A stretch of DNA of 57,987 nt from an uncultured Phascolarctobacterium sp. (GTDB lineage: Bacteria > Bacillota > Negativicutes > Acidaminococcales > Acidaminococcaceae), in contig CAAEPE010000005.1 in assembly GCA_900757795.1 (NCBI GenBank), positions 1-57,987 on the forward strand, written 5' to 3'. The translations under genes and the position numbers were made by a program. This document shows positions 51,039 to 57,987 of the stretch, in pieces. Position 1 is the stretch's first letter, and the number at the start of each line of letters is the position of its first letter. The notes below the pieces were generated by a model that saw only the letters and a list, made by a program, of their open reading frames with translations, was not told the origin of the DNA and made no database searches.

Positions 51039-51917
51039 ATGAATCCAGGTAAATTTGCTTCTTACGTAATACTTTTTACTGCGGTGTTCTTTTTGTCTAC
51101 GTCCGGCATTTTTGCGAAGCTGGCGCAGGCTCCGGCTGGCGTAATCGCCTTTTATCGTCTATTATTGGCAACATTATTTTTGTTGCCTCTTCTTTTTTTC
51201 AAGCAGGAAAATCGCCGGCAGCTTATAAATATTTCCGGAAGAAAGCTTGCGGCAGGAATGGTTTCTGGTATGGTTCTAGCAATTCATTATGTGTTGTGGT
51301 TTGAATCGTTGAAGCTAACCTCTGTTGCCAGTTCCGTTGTTTTAGTAACCTTGCAGCCTTTGTTTACTATTTTGGGAAGCTATCTGCTGTGGCAGGAGCG
51401 GTGCAACAAAGGTGCTTTATTAGGCTGCTTGGTGGCCATTGGCGGCAGCGTGGTAATTGGTTGGGGCGATTTTGCCATTGGCTGGCAAGCATTTTTGGGA
51501 GATTTAATGGCTTTGGCGGCAGCAGCCGTAATTGCAGGCTATTTTCTGATTGGGCAGGAGCTTCGGCGCAGTTTAGGTGTAATTACCTATTCCGTGTTGG
51601 GGTATGGCAGCGGCGCTGTGTTTTTAGGTGCTTATAATTTACTTTGCGGCAACAATTTTACAGGCTATAGTGTTAATACTTGGTTCAATTTTTTAGGCTT
51701 GGCTTTGGTATCTACTATTTTGGGGCAGTTGATTTTTAATTGGCTGTTAAAGTGGTTATCAGCAACTGTTATTTCTATGAGCATTTTGGGTGAAACTGTC
51801 GGTACTTGTTTGTTAGGATATTTTATTTTGCACGAGCTGGTGAGTGGTCAGCAGCTCGTTGGTATTTTGACAATTATTGTGGGTATAGGAATTTTTCTGT
51901 ATCAAAAGGATAGATGA
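51039..51917 (+). CDS. EamA/DMT-family transporter
   Basis: Inner-membrane permease of the drug/metabolite superfamily, ten hydrophobic helices arranged as two EamA repeats. AAAPAGVIAFYRLLLA-type motif appears as APAGVIAFYRLLLATLFLLP; a second repeat ends LGETVGTCLLGYFIL..QQLVGILTIIVGIGIFL. 292 aa. Substrate unknown. Its TGA overlaps the region just before the carboxylesterase start. Confidence 0.87.
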   Translation: MNPGKFASYVILFTAVFFLSTSGIFAKLAQAPAGVIAFYRLLLATLFLLPLLFFKQENRRQLINISGRKLAAGMVSGMVLAIHYVLWFESLKLTSVASSVVLVTLQPLFTILGSYLLWQERCNKGALLGCLVAIGGSVVIGWGDFAIGWQAFLGDLMALAAAAVIAGYFLIGQELRRSLGVITYSVLGYGSGAVFLGAYNLLCGNNFTGYSVNTWFNFLGLALVSTILGQLIFNWLLKWLSATVISMSILGETVGTCLLGYFILHELVSGQQLVGILTIIVGIGIFLYQKDR

Positions 51918-51931
51918 AAGGGGAGAGCGCA

Positions 51932-53626
51932 ATGAAAAATATTTTTAAAAGCGGTTCAGTATTAGCGGCAGCCTGTGTATTGGTGGCAAGCTTTTGTTAT
52001 ACTGCGGAAGCTGCTGTGTTTAATAAGGAAGTAAAAACAGAGCAAGGCGTAGTTTTCGGCGCATATGATGATAAACACCATGTTGTGGAATGGTTAGGGG
52101 TTCCTTACGCGGCTCCTGCGGTAGGCGAAAATCGTTGGCGTGCGCCGCAGCCTGGGCAAAAAAGAAAAGCCGTTTTAGACTGTACTAAAGCAGCTTCGGT
52201 AAATATGCAAACCAAAAACGGTAAAGTTATTGGCGAAGAAGGTGTGCTGACACTGGATATTGTGCGTCCCGATACAGATGAAAAGAAGCTGCCTGTTATG
52301 GTTTTTGTGCACGGAGGCAATAATCAAACCAGCAACAGCCGTTTGTGGCAGGGAAATAAATTTGCACAAGAGGCCAACGTGGTTTACGTTTCTTTGCAAT
52401 ATCGCTTAGGAGTTTTGGGCTTTAATAATTTACCAGCGCTGCAAAGAGGCAGCAACTTTGAAGAAAGCGGCAATTACGGACTGCTCGATCAGGCGGCTGC
52501 TTTAGATTGGGTTAAACAAAATATTAGACGCTTCGGTGGTGATGAAAATAATATTACTGTTTCCGGATTTTCTGCCGGCGGACGCGACGTGCTGGCTATG
52601 TTGATTTCTCCTGCATTTAAGGATAAATTTCACAAGGCGATTTCTTTCAGCGGCGGTTTAACTGTTGCCGATGAAAAGCTGAGCCAAGAAATTTTGGCTG
52701 AAAAGCTTGCTCCTTTAGCCGTAGAGGATGCTCAAGCCACGGATGTAATTTCTGCGAAAAATTGGTTGCTCAGCGAAAATGGCAAGGAACAAAAATCTGC
52801 GCGCAATTATTTGGCCAATATTAAGGCAGAGCGCTTAGCTCCTATAATGGCAGGCGCAGTAATTCGTATGAATGCTTTTCCTCATTTGTATGCCGACGGT
52901 GAGTTGCTGCCTAAGGAAGGCTTTAACACTAAACATTATAACAGCGTGCCTTTGCTGCTTTTGTCCAGCAGTGATGAGTTCAGCTCTTTTGCGGCGCGCG
53001 ATAAATTTTTCCGTAATCGTTTAGATAAAATAAATTCAGATGAGCAAACCACGCGAGAGTTTCGTTTTGCCAATAAATATGGCAGTAAATTATATTCCTT
53101 GTTCAACGGTCAGGAAGCCGCCGAAAAAATATATCCTCATTATAAAGAAGATATTTACGTTTGCTGCTTTGACTTTGGACACAGCAACGAGGTAGTAGGT
53201 GAGGAATATAGAACGCGCAACGGTGCTTTTCACGGTGTATTTTTACCTTTTATTACTGACCAAGCTTATCCCTTTACCCAAAATACCGATGCGTTTCAGG
53301 TTAAAGGCGCGCAGGATTTGAGCAAAGCTTTTATTGCGTCGTTGGCGGCGTTTATGCGTAACGGTAATCCTAATACTGTTTTACTGGGAAATACTTGGAA
53401 CAAGTGGAATCCTGATTATCGTCCGGAGATGATTTTTGATGCCAATCGTTCGCAAGCGCGCATTTACAGCGTTAACAGCCGCGTAAGCTATGAAGGGGTA
53501 CTTGCTGAATTGGATAACGATAAAACAATCAGCGAAGAAAGTAAAAAGTATATTATTAAAAACGTCCTTAACGGTCGTTGGTTCAGCGGCAGATTAGATG
53601 TGAAATATGCAGGCGGAGGAGAATGA
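51932..53626 (+). CDS. Secreted type-B carboxylesterase
   Basis: Alpha/beta hydrolase of the carboxylesterase/cholinesterase family. The first ~28 residues are a Sec signal (AAACVLVASFCYTAEA). The oxyanion segment is VFVHGGNNQTSN; the nucleophile is in VSGFSAGGRDVLA (G-F-S-A-G); the acid probably is E in SSSDEFSSF; the histidine is in NGAFHGVFLPF. ATG 51932 (564 aa) has GGGGAG upstream, whereas ATG 51914 has none. Likely periplasmic in a diderm. The gene is followed by about 140 bp before a terminator. Confidence 0.87.
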   Translation: MKNIFKSGSVLAAACVLVASFCYTAEAAVFNKEVKTEQGVVFGAYDDKHHVVEWLGVPYAAPAVGENRWRAPQPGQKRKAVLDCTKAASVNMQTKNGKVIGEEGVLTLDIVRPDTDEKKLPVMVFVHGGNNQTSNSRLWQGNKFAQEANVVYVSLQYRLGVLGFNNLPALQRGSNFEESGNYGLLDQAAALDWVKQNIRRFGGDENNITVSGFSAGGRDVLAMLISPAFKDKFHKAISFSGGLTVADEKLSQEILAEKLAPLAVEDAQATDVISAKNWLLSENGKEQKSARNYLANIKAERLAPIMAGAVIRMNAFPHLYADGELLPKEGFNTKHYNSVPLLLLSSSDEFSSFAARDKFFRNRLDKINSDEQTTREFRFANKYGSKLYSLFNGQEAAEKIYPHYKEDIYVCCFDFGHSNEVVGEEYRTRNGAFHGVFLPFITDQAYPFTQNTDAFQVKGAQDLSKAFIASLAAFMRNGNPNTVLLGNTWNKWNPDYRPEMIFDANRSQARIYSVNSRVSYEGVLAELDNDKTISEESKKYIIKNVLNGRWFSGRLDVKYAGGGE

Positions 53627-53772
53627 AGTAATTTATAATAACAATTGACATCATCTTTGCTCTTATGGACAAAAAATATTTTAAGGTATAGTAACGTATC
53701 TAATGTCATATTTATTTTTGAGCAGATACCACAAAACTGAATAAAAATTTTATTGTTTAATTTACAAAAATA

Positions 53773-53817
53773 AAAGTCAAGGGCATGTGGAAATTTTCAC
53801 AAGCTCTTGACTTTTTT
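53773..53817 (+). terminator. Terminator after the carboxylesterase (or a small RNA)
   Basis: AAAGTCAAGGGCATGTG pairs with CACAAGCTCTTGACTTT, then a T-run. It lies about 150 bp behind the stop codon. Confidence 0.82.
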
Positions 53818-53881
53818 ATTGCAGAAATTATTTGGAGTAAAATGGAGTAACAGTGTTAGTTAGATACCTAAAAAAGGCAAC

Positions 53882-53911
53882 AAAAAAGCGGTTCATCTTT
53901 TGATGAACCGC
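53882..53911 (-). terminator. Terminator of tRNA-Leu (minus strand)
   Basis: On the minus strand GCGGTTCATC-AAAA-GATGAACCGC, then a T-run of six. Confidence 0.92.
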
Positions 53912-53921
53912 ATATTTGCTA

Positions 53922-54008
53922 TGGTGCCGAAGGCCGGACTCGAACCGGCACGAGCGTGAACCCGCTTGATTTTGAGTCAAGTGCGTCTGCCAATTCCGCC
54001 ACTTCGGC
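53922..54008 (-). tRNA. tRNA-Leu (anticodon CAA)
   Basis: 87 nt on the minus strand with encoded CCA. Acceptor GCCGAAG / CTTCGGC, discriminator A, D-arm GTGGCGGAATTGGCAGACGC, anticodon stem CTTGA/TCAAG with loop CTCAAAA and anticodon CAA (53972-53974), a long variable arm as expected for leucine, and T-arm CCGGTTCGAGTCCGG. Confidence 0.96.
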
Positions 54009-54119
54009 ATTTCCAAGGTTCCGATTCGCTCGGAACAAGTAATATTATACTAGGTAGGTATCTATTTGTCAATAGCTTTTTTAATTTTTTTCAAGAAATT
54101 TTTGATGAAGAAATTTTTC

Positions 54120-55946
54120 TTATTTTCCCAGCAGCGCTTTCAGTTCGCGCAGCTTTTCCGCAAATTTTTGCAGTGTTACCGTAACAGGCTGCGGCGTGTT
54201 CAAATCAACGCCAGCAGCTTTAAGAATGTTTAAGGAATATTCACTGCCGCCGGCCTTTAAGAAGCCAAGGTATTTTTCTACAGCCTGCGGTTCCTTGTTT
54301 AAAATTGCAGTGGCAAAAGCAGTTGCGGCACTATAGCCCGTAGCGTATTTGTAAACGTAGAAGGGAGTGTAGAAATGCGGAATGCGCGACCATTCGCTGG
54401 CCAATTCTTTATCCACAGTTAATGCTTTACCATAATATTGTTGGTTGCTCTCTAGCCAATAATTTTCCAGCTTTTCGGCTTGCAAGGAACGGCCGGCAGT
54501 AATTTCACTGTGAATGTATTTTTCAAACTCAGCAAATTGTACTTGACGATAAACCGTTGTACGCACAGCTTCTAAAAATTGGTTTAATAGATAAATTTTT
54601 TGTTCATCATTAGCGTGTTTAAGGGTATATTCCAACAGTAAATTTTCATTGGTGGTGGAAGCTACTTCGGCACAGAAAATTGTATAGTCAGAATTTACAT
54701 AGGTTTGGTTCTGCGCACTGTAATAGCTGTGCAGTGCATGACCTATTTCGTGAGCAATAGTAGAAATGCTGCTGTAACGCTTTTGATAGTTGAGCAGAAC
54801 ATAAGGATGAACGCCGTAAACTCCCCAGGAATAAGCTCCGGAACGTTTGCCCTTGTTTTCGTAAACATCTATCCAGCCATTGGTAAAGCCTTTGTGCAGA
54901 TTGGCAATATAATCTTCTCCCAAAGGAGCTAAAGCAGTTTCAATTTTTTCGCAGGCTTCGGGGAAGGAACAAGCAAAAGAATCTGCCGCTTGAGAAAGAG
55001 GAACGTAAATATCATAGGGATGCAGTTCTTCATAACCGAGAACATCTTTTTTCAGCTGCATATATTCGTGCAGCGGAGCTAAATTATCGTGGACGGTTTG
55101 AATTAAGCCGTCATATAAGCCAACAGGAATATTATCGTCTGCTAAGCAGGAATCAAGCGTGTCCTTGTAATTATGAACAGAAGCGTAAAAATAAGCGCTG
55201 CGGGCGCTGCCGGTGAGCGTGGCGGCCAGTGTATTGCGGAACTTGTGATAGGTTCCCATAAGCGTTTGAAAAGAATTTTTACGCAGTTCACGGTCAGACG
55301 AGGACATATTCAGAATATAATTGCCTTCGCTGACAATGGCAGGCTTGCCTTCGCCGTTAGTAATAGGCGGAAATTCCATATCTGCGCTGACCAAAGCGCG
55401 AAAAGCATTAGCGGCGGATTGGGTAGCCAAATGACTTTGGGCGAACAGCGCTTCCTGTTCGGCGCTCAAAACGTGGTCGGCAAGCCGCATCAGATTAGCG
55501 ATGTAAAATTTATATTCTCTAAGCGCAGGTTCGCTGTTCAGCATGGCAGCAACTTTTTCTTTGCCTAGCGCCAGCATTTCCGGCTCAATAAATGAATTTG
55601 CGTTTTGAAATGCGGCTACAAGGCCTTCTGCTTCGCCGGATAAAGCCTGCATGTGCTGGTCAGTATTGTCGGCGTCCTGCTGCAAGCGCGCATAAGCATA
55701 AATTTTGTCTAGGATTTGCGCCAACTTATCTTGCAGATGCAGTGCTTCATAAAGAGCGTGTGACGTAGTTATTTTGCCCTTCATGTTTTGCAAGTCAGGC
55801 AATTGTGCTTTAAATTCTGCGCAAGCCTGCTGCCAGGCTTTTTCATCAGCATAAATATCTTGAACGTGCCATTTGTATTCCAAAGGAATATCCTTGCGGC
55901 TTACATTACTGCCATGGGCAGGAATAGTTATATTTTTTTCTGTCAT
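54120..55946 (-). CDS. pepF: Oligoendopeptidase F (M3B family)
   Basis: Cytosolic zinc peptidase for oligopeptides. Zinc motif HEIGHALHSYY with the downstream Glu in CAEVASTTNENLL. The N-terminal two-thirds is the helical Oligopep_F domain (LEYKWHVQDIYADEKAW). ATG 55946 (608 aa) is preceded by AAGGAG at 9 nt; the TTG at 55955 is not used. Standard length. Monocistronic, minus strand, between tRNA-Leu and the radical SAM gene. Confidence 0.94.
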   Translation of the reverse strand: MTEKNITIPAHGSNVSRKDIPLEYKWHVQDIYADEKAWQQACAEFKAQLPDLQNMKGKITTSHALYEALHLQDKLAQILDKIYAYARLQQDADNTDQHMQALSGEAEGLVAAFQNANSFIEPEMLALGKEKVAAMLNSEPALREYKFYIANLMRLADHVLSAEQEALFAQSHLATQSAANAFRALVSADMEFPPITNGEGKPAIVSEGNYILNMSSSDRELRKNSFQTLMGTYHKFRNTLAATLTGSARSAYFYASVHNYKDTLDSCLADDNIPVGLYDGLIQTVHDNLAPLHEYMQLKKDVLGYEELHPYDIYVPLSQAADSFACSFPEACEKIETALAPLGEDYIANLHKGFTNGWIDVYENKGKRSGAYSWGVYGVHPYVLLNYQKRYSSISTIAHEIGHALHSYYSAQNQTYVNSDYTIFCAEVASTTNENLLLEYTLKHANDEQKIYLLNQFLEAVRTTVYRQVQFAEFEKYIHSEITAGRSLQAEKLENYWLESNQQYYGKALTVDKELASEWSRIPHFYTPFYVYKYATGYSAATAFATAILNKEPQAVEKYLGFLKAGGSEYSLNILKAAGVDLNTPQPVTVTLQKFAEKLRELKALLGK

Positions 55947-56054
55947 GTGTGTCAACTCCTTGCAAAAATCAGTAGCATACTTTATTATTATAGCATAAAA
56001 AGAAAAGCTTTTTGTGAGCTATTTTTGTAGATATTAAGAAATTGAGGCGTAAAG

Positions 56055-57785
56055 ATGCGTGTACTTTTAACAGCAATCAACAGTAAATATATTCATACAG
56101 GATTAGGACTGCGTTATGTAAGCGAATATGCCAAAGCGCAGGGGCATGAAGTGGAGCTATTGGAGGAAACTATCAACTCCCAAATTCTGGACGTTTTGGA
56201 GAAAGTAATGCTAGCCAAAGCAGAAGTCTATGGATTTTCTGTACATATTTGGAATAAGACTTTTGTAATGCGTTTAATAGCCATGCTGCGCAAGCTAAAA
56301 CCTGAGGCAATAATTGTAGTTGGCGGGCCTGAGGTTGCCTTTGACGCGGAGCGAATTTTTTGTGAGCATCCATCAATTGATTATATTGTGCAGGGAGAAG
56401 GTGAAATTTGCTTTAGCGAGTTACTTGACAGTTTGAAGAAGCATGAAGCTGTACCAAAACACATTGCTTTTAAAACTGATGCCAGCGTTTGTCTTAACGG
56501 CGGTGTAACGGTAATAGATGATTTAAGTGTATTGCCGTTTCCGTATCCTGATTTAGAAAATATTATAGTGGACCATAAAATTGTATATTACGAATGTACT
56601 CGCGGCTGCCCCTTTAACTGTGCGTATTGCTTATCGGGTATTTCTCGCAGTGTACGCAGACGACCGCTGAAACTGGTGCTGCAAGATTTAGATAGATTTA
56701 TTACTGCTGGAGTGCCTTTAGTAAAATTTGTCGATCGTACATATAATTTAGATGAAAATTATTTTCTGCCGATTATGCAGCATCTTGCTGAGGCGGACAC
56801 TAAGGCGACTTTCCATTTTGAAATTAAAGCAGATATTCTTTCTGAACGGGTACTGGATTTTTTAGCAACTGTGCCTAAAGGACGCTTTCAAATGGAGATA
56901 GGTATTCAAAGCACTCATCAACCGACTTTGGCTGCTATAAACAGACAGGATAATTGGCAGCGTTTGGCAGCTAATGTAAAGCGTCTGCTGTTTTTTAAAA
57001 ATATGCACATTCACGTGGATTTGATTGCCGGATTGCCATACGAGGATTTGCCTACTTTTGGCAAGTCTTTTGATGATGTTTATAATTTGGGCGCGCATAT
57101 GCTGCAGCTGGGATTTTTAAAGGTTTTGCCGGGAACGCAAATGCAAAAGCAGATGCAGGAGCATGAATTGTTGTATATGGATGAGCCTCCCTATGAAATT
57201 TTGGCTACGAAATATATGCCTTACGCAGATATGCAGTTTTTAAAACGCTTAGAAAATGTGCTGGATCAAACTGGTAACAGCGGCATTTTTGCTAATATTC
57301 TGCGGGCTTTGATAGAATATGAAAAAAGCACTCCGTTTGCATTTTACAGTAAGCTGACTAATTGGTGGGTAGAAAAGGGGTATTATCCGCAAACTCACAA
57401 TGCTAAAGGCGTGGCGGAGATTTTACTAAACTATATAGAAGAAAATTGTGCAGAAGAGGCTGGGGTACTGAAAGAAATTTTGCGTTACGACGTATTTGTC
57501 GGCATTCCTAGCTGGCGACCTAAAGAATTAGATTGGCAAAGCGAGAAAATTTTTGATAAAGTTTCTGCCTTTTGGCGCAACGAGGAGCAGGTTTTGCAAA
57601 TTATTCCTACGTATACATTTAGCAGCTGGAGGCAGATAAACAAAAACTATCCAATAGAATATTTTCGCTATCATTGGCAAACCGGTGAAGAAGGAAGTTA
57701 TTATGTAATGCTTAACAACACAGGAACTGAAAAAGAGATAGTGGAATTATCGTGGTTAGATGTTTTTGCCAAAGAAAATCAGTAA
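56055..57785 (+). CDS. B12-binding radical SAM protein (DUF4080)
   Basis: N-terminal cobalamin-binding Rossmann domain (AKAEVYGFSVHIWNKTFVM, IIVVGGPEVAFDAERIF, YIVQGEGEICF; residues ~1-150) followed by a radical SAM domain with CPFNCAYC (CxxxCxxC) near residue 185 and FVDRTYNLDENYF. The C-terminal ~150 residues are of the DUF4080 type. 576 aa. Function unknown; family members are often annotated as oxidoreductases. It follows the divergent pepF and stands alone in its direction. No strong substrate clue. Confidence 0.87.
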   Translation: MRVLLTAINSKYIHTGLGLRYVSEYAKAQGHEVELLEETINSQILDVLEKVMLAKAEVYGFSVHIWNKTFVMRLIAMLRKLKPEAIIVVGGPEVAFDAERIFCEHPSIDYIVQGEGEICFSELLDSLKKHEAVPKHIAFKTDASVCLNGGVTVIDDLSVLPFPYPDLENIIVDHKIVYYECTRGCPFNCAYCLSGISRSVRRRPLKLVLQDLDRFITAGVPLVKFVDRTYNLDENYFLPIMQHLAEADTKATFHFEIKADILSERVLDFLATVPKGRFQMEIGIQSTHQPTLAAINRQDNWQRLAANVKRLLFFKNMHIHVDLIAGLPYEDLPTFGKSFDDVYNLGAHMLQLGFLKVLPGTQMQKQMQEHELLYMDEPPYEILATKYMPYADMQFLKRLENVLDQTGNSGIFANILRALIEYEKSTPFAFYSKLTNWWVEKGYYPQTHNAKGVAEILLNYIEENCAEEAGVLKEILRYDVFVGIPSWRPKELDWQSEKIFDKVSAFWRNEEQVLQIIPTYTFSSWRQINKNYPIEYFRYHWQTGEEGSYYVMLNNTGTEKEIVELSWLDVFAKENQ

Positions 57786-57814
57786 GGTTTTCATAAATTT
57801 TTGAAGCTCTAAAG

Positions 57815-57826
57815 CTTGTATACAAG
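57815..57826. promoter_or_regulatory. Palindrome CTTGTATACAAG, candidate operator
   Basis: Perfect 12-bp palindrome. Its half TATACAAG recurs at 57920-57927, overlapping the end of the last -10 element. GntR/FadR-type regulators use GTATAC-centred palindromes, so this may be an operator. Confidence 0.35.
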
Positions 57827-57891
57827 ATACTTTTTATGGCAACGGTGCCAAGTGTTCAAATAAAATTGTTAAAAAAGTTACGAAAAAAGTG

Positions 57892-57920
57892 TTGACAGCA
57901 TTAGGACGCTGTGGTATTAT
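57892..57920 (+). promoter_or_regulatory. Promoter of a gene beyond the window
   Basis: TTGACA (57892-57897), 17-bp spacer, TATTAT (57915-57920). The predicted transcript begins near 57927 and its gene is outside the window; 57786-57891 has no gene. Confidence 0.8.
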
Positions 57921-57987
57921 ATACAAGTCGACGCGATACGGCAACAAATTAAAGCCAAAATCGCTAGACAAAAAAGGATTTGGCAAA

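Overview
This window reads as a chromosomal segment of a diderm Firmicute of the class Negativicutes, probably a relative of Phascolarctobacterium or Acidaminococcus (inference). The housekeeping layout is clostridial/bacillar: IreB-RuvX-DUF1292-MltG-U32, Asp23-AmaP-DUF2273-NusB-XseAB-IspA-Dxs-TlyA-NadK-ArgR-RecN, a leucine T-box, and standard A+G-rich ribosome binding sites. At the same time there is a trimeric autotransporter adhesin with an ESPR signal sequence, a YadA-type outer membrane anchor and a C-terminal SLH domain. An outer membrane protein of that kind in a Firmicute background is the signature of Negativicutes.

Layout. 1-7.6 kb: M18 aminopeptidase, ABC exporter, TrmK/Nif3-like pair, YhaM-type exoribonuclease, a NifX/NifB-like Fe-Mo-cofactor-domain protein with a His/Cys tail, and a convergent aminotransferase. 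7.75-15 kb: leucine T-box and leuS, then comEA-comEC (DNA uptake) and holA. 14.9-20.3 kb: a structured leader and an unusually long glutamine synthetase, a hotdog thioesterase, an acyl-CoA dehydrogenase, lspA and an RluD-type pseudouridine synthase. 20.4-24.3 kb: pyrR, a LUD-domain protein, deoB, a uridine phosphorylase (nucleoside salvage), and a secreted protein of unknown function. 24.3-28.8 kb: the accessory locus. 28.8-33 kb, minus strand: Mrp-type ATPase, BrnQ, TyrS and a zinc-ribbon MscL. 33-38.7 kb: a small DnaA-domain-I-like protein, tRNA-Pro(CGG), the ireB cluster, mltG, U32 peptidase, Xaa-Pro peptidase. 38.7-53.6 kb: efp, the Asp23 envelope-stress operon, nusB, a long run of isoprenoid, DNA-repair and arginine-regulator genes, NUDIX hydrolase, EamA transporter and a secreted carboxylesterase. 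53.9-57.8 kb: tRNA-Leu(CAA), pepF and a B12-binding radical SAM protein. The window ends just inside the leader of a further gene that has a strong promoter.

The most interesting region is 24.36-28.80 kb. A family of about 166-179 bp elements, each an imperfect full-length palindrome with ends resembling GGCGATAA...TTATCGCC, occurs three times in tandem on the left (with two identical 29-bp spacers) and once in inverted orientation on the right. Between them lie an orphan UUCG-loop terminator, a G7 tract, a possible 11-codon leader peptide, an XRE-type regulator and the adhesin. The arrangement suggests a small-palindrome repeat family bounding a surface-adhesin cassette that could be amplified, lost or inverted by recombination. 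This is inference from layout; the repeats themselves are directly visible.

Other points of note: a promoter-proximal long hairpin ahead of glutamine synthetase, LeuRS lacking the His of its CP1 editing motif, a zinc ribbon fused to MscL, metal-ligand-rich tails or inserts in two small proteins, an altered Nudix box, and a GTATAC-centred palindrome near the last promoter. The rest is ordinary conserved chromosome.
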